Source: Prochlorococcus sp. AG-363-P19
GTDB lineage: Bacteria; Cyanobacteriota; Cyanobacteriia; PCC-6307; Cyanobiaceae
Assembly: GCA_003280055.1 (NCBI GenBank)
Contig: QCGG01000009.1
Span: forward strand, 1-64,000
Length of the DNA stretch: 64,000 bases
Direction: 5' to 3'
Positions 45,448 through 53,556 of this stretch are shown piece after piece. The notes below the pieces were generated by a model. The model ran no database searches, had not been told where the DNA came from, and saw only the letters and a list, made by a program, of their open reading frames with translations. Numbering within the stretch: the first letter of the stretch is position 1; the number at the start of each line of letters is the position of its first letter. The translations under genes and the position numbers were made by a program.

Positions 45448-47523
45448 TTATAAATAGTTAAAGAACTTTTCATCAAGAGTCATCACAAGGCTGTGATTAT
45501 TAACCTTGATAGATTTTTCATTCCATGCAATAGCTTGTTCTGGAGCATCATTCGGGCTTGGATTTGCTGTATTTATTGCAAGATACCAATTTTTGCAAGG
45601 CCTAGGCAGCTGAAAATCAAGATTTTGATTGCACGCATTTAATCCCATCCACATGACAGCCTCGTTTTTATTAGTACCGAGATGAACACTAAAGCTAAGG
45701 CTGTGGGACCAACTGCTCCAATCAGGATTATTGAGTTCAATGCCATGCCATTGTAAAGATAAGCTTTGGCCATCTATTTCATTAGCGAAATCTTTGGCTG
45801 TTCTAGGTAAAGGGGGACTAAATAAAGTTGGAAGTTTTTTTCGAATATGTATTACTCTCTCTACAAATTTATATAAAAGGCTGTCGCAATCTTCCGGGCT
45901 CCAAATCATCCACCCTAATGGACTTTCTTGGCACCATGTGTTGTTATTTCCGCCTTGACTTCGACTTACTTCGTCACCCATAGAAAGCATTGGCACGCCG
46001 GGACTCAACAAAAGAGTGGAAAGTAGGTTTTTCTTTTGACGGTCTCTAAGGTTGTTTATTGAAATATCCGTAGTAGGCCCTTCGATTCCATGATTCCAAC
46101 TATTGTTGTGATTTTCACCATCACGATTATTCTCTCCATTCCCAAGATTATGTTTGTGATTAAAGCTGACTAAATCATTAAGAGTAAAACCATCATGTGA
46201 CGTAATGAAGTTAATAGAACGGCCTATGCAATCGACCTCATTATTGAATATATCAAGGCTTCCATTGAGTCTTTCCCTGAGTTTCCAGACAGTGTTATTG
46301 TCGCCTTTCCAAAAGGCTCTCACATCATCACGAAAGCACCCATTCCATATGCTCATTTTTTTGGAAGGGAAGTCACCCATTTTGTAGAGGCCACCACAGT
46401 CCCAAGGTTCAGTTAAAAGTTTTACATCGCTTAAAGTGGGATCTGCTTCGATAGATTTAAAGAGAGGAGGATCTTGAAGAGGTTCTAAGTTATCACCCCT
46501 GCTAAGTGCTATTCCAAGGTCAAATCTAAATCCATCAACACCAAGCTCAGTGGCCCAACACCGCATAGATTCAAGAATTAAGTGCTGAACGATAGGTCTA
46601 TTTGCAGCTATGCTGTTTCCACATCCGCTTACATCCATATAATTGCCGTCTTCAGTTAAATAGTAATAAACATTCTCCGAGAATCCTTTCCAGCTAATCG
46701 TTGGTCCTGCATGGTTCCCTTCACTAGTATGGTTATAAACAACATCAATAATCACTTCAATGCCTACATCGTGAAAGGAAGCAACCATTTCCCTAAACTG
46801 CTTTCTCGCTTCTAGCGGATTGGTTCCAACTACATACTCATGATGAGGAGTGAACCAATTGATAGGGCTGTAACCCCAGTGATTCTTTTTCCCTTTTGGT
46901 GCATCAGATGAGTCAAAAGCATGTACTGGTAATAACTCTACTGAAGTAACTCCAAGTTTTTTAAGGTACGGAATTTTTTCAATTAAACCTAAAAATTTTC
47001 CAGCATAAGAAGGATTAACTTCAGAGGAGGATCTACGTGTGAAGGCACCAACATGTAGCTCATAAATAATACTTTTCGTAAGGGTATTTCTTGGCCGTGG
47101 ATGTTTCTTAAAGTCGAACTCATCTCTTTCGCATACGACTCCTTTTAAGCAACAGGCTGAATTTTCTGAATTGCCGGCAGCGGATTTTCTGCTGTATGTT
47201 TGCCAGCCTGTTATAGCTCTAGCGCAGGGATCCAGTAATAACTTATTGTTATTACTGGACGGGTCTTCAAAGGCCTTTGACCCTTTTATTAAATAGCTGT
47301 AGCAGCAGCCTGCCCCTACCCCTTCGACTTCTATATGCCAGTAATCACCTGATCGATGTGAAGTCGGCAGTTTGATTATTTGGCTTGGTTTGGGATCTAA
47401 ATTGCTATTAAAGATAAGCAAGTTCACCTCAGTAGCCAATGGAGCAGCTACTGAGAAATTCACGCCTCTGTTTGTGATTGTGCTTCCAAGAGGCCATGGA
47501 GAGCCGAGATTAGTCTTGATCAA
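45448..47523 (-). CDS. glgX: Glycogen debranching enzyme / isoamylase, GlgX-like (GH13), 691 aa
   Basis: This enzyme cleaves alpha-1,6 branches of glycogen. An N-terminal CBM48-like domain (GSPWPLGSTITNRGVNFSVAAP) precedes a GH13 catalytic domain. Its conserved regions are VIIDVVYNHTSEG, GFRFDLGIALSRG (nucleophile Asp), LLTEPWD (acid Glu) and FITSHDGFTLNDLVS. MLSMGDEVSRSQGGNNNTWCQ is also typical of GlgX. It starts with TTG and ends just past tRNA-Gly on the other strand. No other glycogen genes are close. Confidence 0.93.
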   Translation of the reverse strand: MIKTNLGSPWPLGSTITNRGVNFSVAAPLATEVNLLIFNSNLDPKPSQIIKLPTSHRSGDYWHIEVEGVGAGCCYSYLIKGSKAFEDPSSNNNKLLLDPCARAITGWQTYSRKSAAGNSENSACCLKGVVCERDEFDFKKHPRPRNTLTKSIIYELHVGAFTRRSSSEVNPSYAGKFLGLIEKIPYLKKLGVTSVELLPVHAFDSSDAPKGKKNHWGYSPINWFTPHHEYVVGTNPLEARKQFREMVASFHDVGIEVIIDVVYNHTSEGNHAGPTISWKGFSENVYYYLTEDGNYMDVSGCGNSIAANRPIVQHLILESMRCWATELGVDGFRFDLGIALSRGDNLEPLQDPPLFKSIEADPTLSDVKLLTEPWDCGGLYKMGDFPSKKMSIWNGCFRDDVRAFWKGDNNTVWKLRERLNGSLDIFNNEVDCIGRSINFITSHDGFTLNDLVSFNHKHNLGNGENNRDGENHNNSWNHGIEGPTTDISINNLRDRQKKNLLSTLLLSPGVPMLSMGDEVSRSQGGNNNTWCQESPLGWMIWSPEDCDSLLYKFVERVIHIRKKLPTLFSPPLPRTAKDFANEIDGQSLSLQWHGIELNNPDWSSWSHSLSFSVHLGTNKNEAVMWMGLNACNQNLDFQLPRPCKNWYLAINTANPSPNDAPEQAIAWNEKSIKVNNHSLVMTLDEKFFNYL

Positions 47524-47591
47524 GGGCCTCGATCTAATGTTGGAGGAAGCAATGACTACAAATTAGTAGCAAAAGTAGGTTTATCAATCAT

Positions 47592-48248
47592 ATGAGTGGG
47601 ACCTCTGAAAGACCGCAAAAGCATTTTCAATCAGCTTTAGGAGATGACCTATGTCCTTTTTGCGGAGATAGTTCTTCCAAAGGGGCAGTTTCTTGGTGGC
47701 TGAGGGCAACTCCAGATCCTTTATTGATTGATTGCCCTGAAGTGAACTCTTCGAATATTGCAATTTTAAAAAAACTTGCAATCAACACTAAGCCAAGGAT
47801 CCTTTTGACTAGTAGGGAGGGACATGGCCGTTTGACGAAGCTTCAATCTGCTCTTGGTTGGCCTGTACTAATCCAAGAGCAGGAAGCTTATTTATTGCCT
47901 GGTGTCTCAAACCTTGAAACTTTTTCTAATGAATACATCACTTCTTCGGGCATAAGACTTTTATGGACGCCAGGACCTACTCCTGGAAGTTGTGTTGTCC
48001 ATGCTCAAGACCCTTGGAATGTGCTGTTCTGCGGACGATTGCTTATGCCTGTGGAGGTTGATCGATTGTCACCCTTGCAAAAAAAGACAACTTTTCATTG
48101 GCGTCGTCAGCGAGAAAGTTTGAAAAAATTACGTAATTGGATTCCTTCAGATCGGTTGCCATTACTAGCTCTTGGCTCTGGCTTGGGTGCTGTTACGGCT
48201 AGGCAGCTTTTCAAATGGGAAAGCTGGAAGGAGCCTTATTTCGGATAG
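47592..48248 (+). CDS. Degenerate metallo-beta-lactamase-fold protein, 218 aa
   Basis: The order of an MBL fold is visible: PLLIDCPE, the strand ILLTSREGHG (71-79) where HxHxDH should be, LLWTPGPTPGS (123-133) in place of the TPGHTPGS motif, and LFCGRLL (145-151) in place of FxGD. All the expected metal ligands except one His are replaced, so hydrolase activity is unlikely. An N-terminal CPFCGD might bind zinc by itself. It appears intact and is not frame-shifted. It may be a structural or binding protein; function unknown. Confidence 0.75.
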   Translation: MSGTSERPQKHFQSALGDDLCPFCGDSSSKGAVSWWLRATPDPLLIDCPEVNSSNIAILKKLAINTKPRILLTSREGHGRLTKLQSALGWPVLIQEQEAYLLPGVSNLETFSNEYITSSGIRLLWTPGPTPGSCVVHAQDPWNVLFCGRLLMPVEVDRLSPLQKKTTFHWRRQRESLKKLRNWIPSDRLPLLALGSGLGAVTARQLFKWESWKEPYFG

Positions 48249-48347
48249 GGCTATGTTCAGTTAAGCGTAAAAAGCATTGCGCCACAGGCTCTTTGGGTTG
48301 CCGTGAAGGTCTGGGCTTAATACCATTAGCGCGCTTAGGAATTCTTT

Positions 48348-48377
48348 TTAGATGAAACCTCTTCTGGTTTCATCTAA
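48348..48377 (+). promoter_or_regulatory. Hairpin in the leader of the HU gene
   Basis: A 12-bp perfect stem (TTAGATGAAACC at 48348-48359 with GGTTTCATCTAA at 48366-48377) and 6-base loop end 27 bases before the HU ATG. There is no T-run after it, so it looks like a leader structure rather than a terminator. Confidence 0.55.
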
Positions 48378-48404
48378 CTATTCCCCGCTCCATTCCCATT
48401 CCCA

Positions 48405-48680
48405 ATGAACAAAGCTGATTTGGTCAACCTAGTTGCAGCCCGTACAGAGCTCACTAAGACTGATGTTTCACTGGTTGTTGATGCCGCCATTGACACCATC
48501 ATTGATTCCGTAGTTGAGGGCAAGAAAGTTTCCATCCTTGGATTCGGTTCCTTTGAACCTCGTGATCGTTCTGCCAGACAAGGTCTCAACCCTAAAACTG
48601 GCGAGAAGATCAAGATCCCTGCTAAGCGGGTTCCTGCTTTTACAGCTGGGAAGATGTTTAAGGATCGTGTTCAGGGCTAG
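48405..48680 (+). CDS. hup: DNA-binding protein HU, 91 aa
   Basis: HU is the small basic protein that bends and compacts DNA as a dimer. MNKADLVNLVAARTELTKTD and the beta-arm core GFGSFEPRDRSARQGLNPKTGEKIKIPAKRVPAF are diagnostic, including the Pro-containing arm tip. Length is standard. A hairpin lies in its leader and a strong terminator follows, consistent with a single-gene transcript. Confidence 0.97.
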   Translation: MNKADLVNLVAARTELTKTDVSLVVDAAIDTIIDSVVEGKKVSILGFGSFEPRDRSARQGLNPKTGEKIKIPAKRVPAFTAGKMFKDRVQG

Positions 48681-48708
48681 TTCAAGCAACAATTTCTATT
48701 CCAACGAC

Positions 48709-48741
48709 AAAAAAGCGGTCTTTCAAAGACCGCTTTTTTGT
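48709..48741 (+). terminator. Rho-independent terminator after HU
   Basis: A 12-bp stem AAAAAAGCGGTC/GACCGCTTTTTT (48709-48720 with 48728-48739) has a 7-base loop and a T-rich descending arm. It lies 28 bases after the HU stop. Confidence 0.93.
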
Positions 48742-48784
48742 ATTGTTGGGGCTCATCTTTATTGGAATTATTACTCAATTGAAT

Positions 48785-49711
48785 TTGCCAGAACATCTGT
48801 CTAGGCAATTTGATAAAGGTTATCGACTGCGAAAACAGGGATATAGAGGGAGGTTCGCTCCGACGCCTTCGGGCCTGATGCATTTAGGAAATATTCGTAC
48901 TGCTTTAGTCTCTTGGCTCAAAGCTCGTATTGAGTCAGGCACATGGCTTCTGCGAGTAGATGATTTGGATTCCAATAGGATTCGATCAGGTGCTATTGAA
49001 AGTTTTAAGTCAGATCTGCTATGGCTTGGTCTTCAATGGGATGGACCTATCGTCTTTCAGAGCCAGAGGAGAGGTTTGTATAACTCTGTATTGTCGTCCT
49101 TGAGGCGCGATGGAAGGCTTTATCCCTGCAGATGTAGCAGGAAGCTTTTGAGCCGCCTCCCTCAAGAACTAGTCCCGCAGGCCATATATCCAGGTACTTG
49201 CAGAAATAGCAAGTTGTCATGGGGCATTGAAGATGGGAAATTGCCTAGTTGGCGTTTACTCGTAAATAAAGAATATGCAGATTTATCTGGTGATGTTGTT
49301 GTTAGGCGATCAGATGGGTTCATTGGATACCATCTCGCAACTGTTATTGATGAAATTACTCTGGGTATTAGTGAAGTTATTAGAGGCGATGACCTTAGAA
49401 CTGCGATACCCTCTCAGTTGGCCATTTTTGATTCAATTGATATCAGTCAACCAGTTTCATACAGACATGCTCCACTTATGCTTGACAACAATGGCTGCAA
49501 GCTATCAAAACGCTCAGGGCATTTAGGCCTTGAAAGGCTCAAACAAGAAGGCCTAAGTCCATTCAAGGCAGTGGGTCTTTTAAGTGAAAGCCTTAATCTT
49601 GTGCCTAAAGGTGCGGAGCTAAGTGTTTCCGAACTTTTAAGTGAGCTAAGAAGAAGGCCCGACACTCTTGACAACATTTTGAACAAAAACGGCTCAAGAA
49701 AAAAAGTCTAG
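48785..49711 (+). CDS. gluQ: Glutamyl-Q tRNA(Asp) synthetase, about 308 aa
   Basis: GluQ attaches glutamate to queuosine in tRNA-Asp. It looks like the catalytic half of GluRS: FAPTPSGLMHLGNIRTAL (HIGH motif HLGN), a zinc-binding set with YPCRCSRK and YPGTCRN, and KLSKRSG as KMSKS. It lacks the anticodon-binding half. No ATG precedes the core; a TTG at 48785 gives a sensible start after the HU terminator, while the longest frame would begin inside terminator-adjacent DNA. Confidence 0.88.
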   Translation: MPEHLSRQFDKGYRLRKQGYRGRFAPTPSGLMHLGNIRTALVSWLKARIESGTWLLRVDDLDSNRIRSGAIESFKSDLLWLGLQWDGPIVFQSQRRGLYNSVLSSLRRDGRLYPCRCSRKLLSRLPQELVPQAIYPGTCRNSKLSWGIEDGKLPSWRLLVNKEYADLSGDVVVRRSDGFIGYHLATVIDEITLGISEVIRGDDLRTAIPSQLAIFDSIDISQPVSYRHAPLMLDNNGCKLSKRSGHLGLERLKQEGLSPFKAVGLLSESLNLVPKGAELSVSELLSELRRRPDTLDNILNKNGSRKKV

Positions 49712-49736
49712 AGACCTTGATCAGAGGGCTTTTGTC

Positions 49737-49928
49737 CTATTTGGTTGCATAGAACAAAAATGCCGCAGCGCCACCAATGATGGTCATGGGCACACCCACA
49801 ATCAGATGAGCACCGGTGAAACCAACACCTCTCTGACGCATGACGTAATAAGCGACTCCTGCTGCTCCAGCAGCTAGAGGAATTGCAGTGTGGAGAAGGG
49901 CTGCGACTGCGTGGTAGTCGAAATTCAT
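49737..49928 (-). CDS. Small two-span membrane protein, 63 aa
   Basis: MNFDYHAVAALLHTAIPLAAGAAGVAYYVM and GAHLIVGVPMTIIGGAAAFLFYATK form two hydrophobic helices with an arginine turn (RQRGVGF). It looks like a picocyanobacterial small membrane protein; function unknown. It is convergent with gluQ, 25 bases apart. A candidate small RNA lies just upstream of its start on the other strand. Confidence 0.75.
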   Translation of the reverse strand: MNFDYHAVAALLHTAIPLAAGAAGVAYYVMRQRGVGFTGAHLIVGVPMTIIGGAAAFLFYATK

Positions 49929-49929
49929 C

Positions 49930-50040
49930 AGACAGTAGTTTTTCTTGCGAGATACAGTATCCCAGTAAACCCCTTAGATCGGGGTGTTTGGTAGCTATTT
50001 GAATGAACTTGTTTAATGAGCTTAAACAAGTTCATTCTTT
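49930..50040 (+). ncRNA. Candidate small RNA with a strong terminator-like hairpin
   Basis: A first stem (AAACCCC 49967-49973 with GGGG-TG-TTT 49981-49989) is followed by a 16-bp perfect stem (50001-50016 with 50022-50037, loop TGAGC) and TTT. No plus-strand gene ends nearby except gluQ, 290 bases upstream across an opposite-strand gene. The layout suits a short independent transcript. Promoter not identified. Confidence 0.45.
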
Positions 50041-50181
50041 GACCATCCCTCTTAGAGCTGGCTTAGCGGTAGCCAGGCCTGGAATAGAGTCAAAATTTTC
50101 TTAAATTCCAATTCGAGTTTGGCAGACTTTTTTGCTGATCATTGTCCTTTAATCATGGATCAAATTGCTTATAAGGGCCTT

Positions 50182-50511
50182 ATGACAAAAAACACTTTTG
50201 TTCTATTCCTTCTCTTGAGCAGTGGCTTTTTCCATCCCAGTCTTTTTGCATTTGAAGATAGGAGTCTTCTTTCAGAGATCAATCAGCTTGCAAAAGCTTG
50301 CTTTCGCTCCAATAACCGTTTGCCCTGCCAAAGAGCGCTTGCTGTTGCGGAGTCTCTTCAATCCAAAGCAGAGTTGAGGAAAAATTACGCTTGTCAGACA
50401 ATGGCCCTGGGTTTGTCGGCTGACTTGATAATGAGTCAGTTAAAAGCCAGTAGGGGAAAACAGGCTGATCAGTTGCTCAAAGAAGTTAATCAGCTTTGTA
50501 TTGGGATTTGA
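50182..50511 (+). CDS. Exported small hypothetical protein, about 109 aa
   Basis: MTKNTFVLFLLLSSGFFHPSLFAFE is a signal peptide with probable cleavage near LFA. The mature part is helical, with cysteines in AKACFRSN, LPCQRAL, NYACQTM and QLCIGI, four in all, suggesting two disulfides in the periplasm or lumen. The ATG at 50182 has an AAGG upstream; an ATG at 50155 and a TTG at 50119 would give longer N-termini. No family recognised. Confidence 0.7.
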   Translation: MTKNTFVLFLLLSSGFFHPSLFAFEDRSLLSEINQLAKACFRSNNRLPCQRALAVAESLQSKAELRKNYACQTMALGLSADLIMSQLKASRGKQADQLLKEVNQLCIGI

Positions 50512-50669
50512 AAAGATTTAAGGCGCACTCGTTACTCTCTCCATTGCTCACCTCTTGGCTCTGGGGCCTTTAAATAGCTTGAAAAATTGAAATACTCATT
50601 TCTGTATCAGAGCGCTATCAAGACTGTTCTAAGTGTGACTAGGTAAGGCTTTCTTCGTTAAGGAGTGCT

Positions 50670-50720
50670 ATGAGAAGAGAAAAGAAATCTGAAACCGATG
50701 ACAGAAACCAAACCAAATAA
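50670..50720 (+). CDS. Possible 16-codon leader frame overlapping the next gene
   Basis: MRREKKSETDDRNQTK follows a strong ribosome binding site (AAGGAG, 7 bases upstream of the ATG at 50670). It overlaps the start of the gene at 50698 in another frame and stops 23 bases inside it. It could be a leader peptide coupling translation of the next gene, or the mark of a frameshift. Weak support. Confidence 0.3.
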   Translation: MRREKKSETDDRNQTK

Positions 50721-51084
50721 GGGAGATGGGTTTGAGCTTAATAGTAATCGAGGGGATTCAGTTGACCCCAATGATAAAGATGGTTCAAACGTCCTTCCTT
50801 CTGGGTCAAAGTTGAAAGGGATTAATAGTATTAAATCAGAACAAAATGCTTCTACTTCGAAAAGCAAGAAGAAGAGAGATTCAAAAGCAAAGAAGGAACA
50901 GTTTGTTGATATAGATGAGTATTCTCTTGGAGGTATAAAGTATAAGCTGCCAGGTAAAAAACAAAGGGTTCTAGTTGGATCAATAGTCCTTGGTCTTAAT
51001 CTCTTATTACTTATAGCTGTAATATTGTATTTTAAAGTCCCTGCTTTTCAGGATTTCATTTATCATGTTGGCCGCGATGTATGA
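50698..51084 (+). CDS. Single-span membrane protein with a charged N-terminal tail, 128 aa
   Basis: The first 80 residues are polar, rich in Ser, Lys, Asp and Asn and probably disordered (KSKKKRDSKAKKEQF). A single membrane helix follows (about residues 92-112, VLVGSIVLGLNLLLLIAVILY) and a short C-terminus. It looks like a membrane-tethered flexible arm. No family recognised. The best ribosome binding site lies before an overlapping frame at 50670 rather than directly before its own ATG. Confidence 0.65.
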   Translation: MTETKPNKGDGFELNSNRGDSVDPNDKDGSNVLPSGSKLKGINSIKSEQNASTSKSKKKRDSKAKKEQFVDIDEYSLGGIKYKLPGKKQRVLVGSIVLGLNLLLLIAVILYFKVPAFQDFIYHVGRDV

Positions 51085-51126
51085 TGTCGAAGCAATTTAA
51101 ATTGTCTGATAGTTAATCAATGTGAA

Positions 51127-51771
51127 CTATGTGTATAGTCTGTTCTTTGGATTTAAACGTGTTTTGAAAATTAAACTATCTTCTATAGAAGACCTTTCGG
51201 AAAGATTTTCATCTTGTCTTGATGAACTATTCGAGAAGAATATGACCCCTCCCCCTATTGCCATTACTGCTATAGCCGCCAATGTCCAAGGGTTAAAATT
51301 ATCGAAGCTCTGATCATTAATGCTCTTGCTAATTCTTCTTTCATTTGAAGAATCCATGTTCTCTGATCTTTTAGTTATCCTATTCAGTTCAGCTTCGGCT
51401 TCTAGTCTCTCTACCTCGATTTTCAGTCGAGTTTCTATTTCATTTGGTTCTGCACTATCTGAATCATGCTCATTATGGAGTCCTTTATTTGGATGAGCTG
51501 CTTCGAGCTTAATTTCTTTTATGCCCACACTTTCGTTACTGAGGTTTAAAGTTTTTTTTGCCTTTAGGTTTTCTGGAATATTAGTGGTTTCTTGTAAAGG
51601 CTCAATTCTACTTTCCATAGCGAAAACTTGTGGCTTGTCAATTACCGTTTGAGTAGAGACTGTTATGTAGGATCGCTTTTTTGTAAGGTTGTTTAGGAAA
51701 TAAAGTAAACCAATTATAATTGCCACATGAGCAAAACCACCAACCAGGACAGAAGTTTCTGAGTAGGCCAT
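51127..51771 (-). CDS. Membrane protein with long polar middle region, 214 aa
   Basis: An N-terminal hydrophobic segment (VLVGGFAHVAIIIGLLYFL, about residues 8-26) and a C-terminal one (FNPWTLAAIAVMAIGGGVIFF, about residues 163-181) bracket a polar, glutamate-rich middle (EIETRLKIEVERLEAEAELNRI) that looks like a coiled coil. There is no catalytic motif. It faces the gene at 50698 tail to tail. The upstream space 51772-52142 shows no further gene. Confidence 0.65.
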   Translation of the reverse strand: MAYSETSVLVGGFAHVAIIIGLLYFLNNLTKKRSYITVSTQTVIDKPQVFAMESRIEPLQETTNIPENLKAKKTLNLSNESVGIKEIKLEAAHPNKGLHNEHDSDSAEPNEIETRLKIEVERLEAEAELNRITKRSENMDSSNERRISKSINDQSFDNFNPWTLAAIAVMAIGGGVIFFSNSSSRQDENLSERSSIEDSLIFKTRLNPKNRLYT

Positions 51772-52142
51772 GTTCCCTGAATGATCCCTTCGGCTATAAG
51801 GTAAACAATTAAAAAATTAAAACCACCTTGTGAAGGTAAAAAGCAACATCAAGGGAATAGTTTGATGCCTTTCCCCTCGGCTGATAATAGGAATGACTGT
51901 CTTTAACCTTCTATAACTCTTTGATAAACTTACAGAAGTTAGTTGCGTAGGTATATAAAATATGAAATTTATTTTAATTAGTTAGTGATAATCAAATTGG
52001 ATTATCTTGTTGGGAGCGCTTAGTGGAAGTATGCCATCTCAAATTTCTTGGAACTCTGGGACTTGTATAGAGCTGTCAATAGCCTTTTTTGCTTATTGCG
52101 CTTGCTTATTAAGAAGGTAAAAAAGGTTAGTCGCAAGCTCCA

Positions 52143-52301
52143 ATGAACCGCGCACAATTGGTTGCTCCAGCCGTACCAACATGGACTACTGAAGTCAAAA
52201 TCAAAGAGAAGGAGTGGGGGATAGAGAGATGCTATACAACTAAAGATGGACAAGAGCATTGCGTGCCTGCATCTTTTGACTCTTGGCTGTTTGATCGCTA
52301 A
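52143..52301 (+). CDS. Small conserved-looking protein, 52 aa
   Basis: MNRAQLVAPAVPTWTTEVKI, then KEKEWGIERCYTTKDGQEHC and VPASFDSWLFDR: a compact soluble protein with two cysteines and several aromatics. The composition and punctuated residues suggest a real gene rather than chance. No family recognised. It lies 53 bases before the 3' end of tRNA-Arg on the opposite strand. Confidence 0.6.
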   Translation: MNRAQLVAPAVPTWTTEVKIKEKEWGIERCYTTKDGQEHCVPASFDSWLFDR

Positions 52302-52354
52302 CGGATTTTTTGATTAACAACCCAGTTTGTTCATTGGGCATGGACTATGTTGAA

Positions 52355-52428
52355 CGCCCCCTGTTGGATTCGAACCAACGACCTGCTGCTTAGAAGGCAG
52401 ATGCTCTATCCAGCTGAGCTAAGGGAGC
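52355..52428 (-). tRNA. tRNA-Arg (anticodon TCT)
   Basis: On the minus strand GCTCCCT pairs with AGGGGGC (one G-T pair), the D-arm is TAGCTCAGCTGGATAGAG, the anticodon arm contains CTTCTAA (anticodon TCT), and the T-arm is CGTTGGTTCGAATCCAACA. Discriminator is G; CCA is not encoded. It reads AGA/AGG arginine codons. Confidence 0.95.
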
Positions 52429-52494
52429 TTCATTACATTCTGACAGCCTTTGGATCCTCATAGGCCTAATGTTTTCCTATGCGTTTTTGAAGTA

Positions 52495-53268
52495 ATGGCT
52501 CCGCCAAGACTTAGCGACGTTCAAAAGTCGCAAATGGTTGAGAGATATAGGGCAGGGGAAGCATCTGCAACCCTTGCTGATCACTACGGTTGCAGTGTAA
52601 ATACAGTTACGAGAACTTTAAAAACTCTTTTACCAGCAGATGACTATGCATCTTTAAAAGCTTCACGTTCCCGTGGGGCTCAGACTAAGGTGATCAGGTT
52701 TGAAGAGAAGACTAAAAGAAATAAAAAGGATAATTCCATTACTTCTCAAGACAGAAAAAGTCTTGAAGCTCTCGAATTGAATGAAGATTCCTCTTCTCAG
52801 CTCGCTCTTGACGATGCCGGAGATTTTGATGATGCATCTGAAAATGATGGATCTGAAGAAGAGGTTGATTCAAATATTGATGACCCTATAGACCTATCAG
52901 TTTTTCGGGAAGTGGTTCCTTTGATGAACCAGGATGTTTTTGGTGATCATAGGGAGATTCAATGTAAGCCACTTGAACCAGGTGTTCTACCAGAATGTGT
53001 ATACATTCTGGTAGAGAAGACAGTCGAGCTTGAAGCTAGACCTTTAAGTGATTTCCCTGAGCTTGGCTCATTTTCAGAGCCAGATATGGCGAGAAAGGCC
53101 TTGTATCTATTTTCTAACCCTCGGTCTGCTAAACGGCAATGTGGAAGGAATCAGAGGGTTATAAAGATTCCTAACACAGATGTTTTTCAAATTTCAGCTC
53201 CATATTTACTTGCCAGAGGTATTACAAGGTTGATTGTTGAGGGCTCATTAGTTGCACTGGATTCTTAG
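52495..53268 (+). CDS. Helix-turn-helix protein, about 257 aa
   Basis: The N-terminus MAPPRLSDVQKSQMVERYRA, then GEASATLADHYGCSVNTVTRTL is a helix-turn-helix of the transposase/resolvase-like type (about residues 5-45). An acidic, disordered linker (DDAGDFDDASENDGSEEEVDS) follows, then a conserved-looking C-terminal domain (VYILVEKTVELEARPLSDFPEL). This suggests a DNA-binding regulator of the picocyanobacteria; targets unknown. The ATG at 52495 is preferred to an upstream TTG. Confidence 0.78.
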   Translation: MAPPRLSDVQKSQMVERYRAGEASATLADHYGCSVNTVTRTLKTLLPADDYASLKASRSRGAQTKVIRFEEKTKRNKKDNSITSQDRKSLEALELNEDSSSQLALDDAGDFDDASENDGSEEEVDSNIDDPIDLSVFREVVPLMNQDVFGDHREIQCKPLEPGVLPECVYILVEKTVELEARPLSDFPELGSFSEPDMARKALYLFSNPRSAKRQCGRNQRVIKIPNTDVFQISAPYLLARGITRLIVEGSLVALDS

Positions 53269-53282
53269 AAAATTAGTAATAC

Positions 53283-53519
53283 TTAAGTGTTTTTATTGCG
53301 ATTACTAGGAATTGATATAGCGGCTGCACTTCCTCCACTTAGAAAGCCTAGGACGATTGCAGTCCCTACAAGAAAACCATTGGGCAGTTGGGTGGTTTTT
53401 TCAAATCCCAAGTCAAGACTTTCTTTTTTGCTTACATTCTGTGCGCCAAGGCAAAGTAAGAGAAGCAAAAGGAAGCCATAGGAGAATGTTGTAATTAGGA
53501 GCTTAACTCTGAATAGCAT
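53283..53519 (-). CDS. Small two-span membrane protein, 78 aa
   Basis: Two hydrophobic segments, LLITTFSYGFLLLLLLCLGA (residues 7-26) and GFLVGTAIVLGFLSGGSAAA (48-67), are joined by a polar loop (KKESLDLGFEKTTQLP). The short Asn/Lys-rich C-terminus is polar. It resembles small cyanobacterial membrane proteins of unknown function. It lies on the strand opposite the helix-turn-helix gene, 14 bases apart, and 37 bases from rsmI. Confidence 0.7.
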   Translation of the reverse strand: MLFRVKLLITTFSYGFLLLLLLCLGAQNVSKKESLDLGFEKTTQLPNGFLVGTAIVLGFLSGGSAAAISIPSNRNKNT

Positions 53520-53556
53520 TTTGTTTTAGAGCCTGAAAAGAACCTTAAGATTAATC

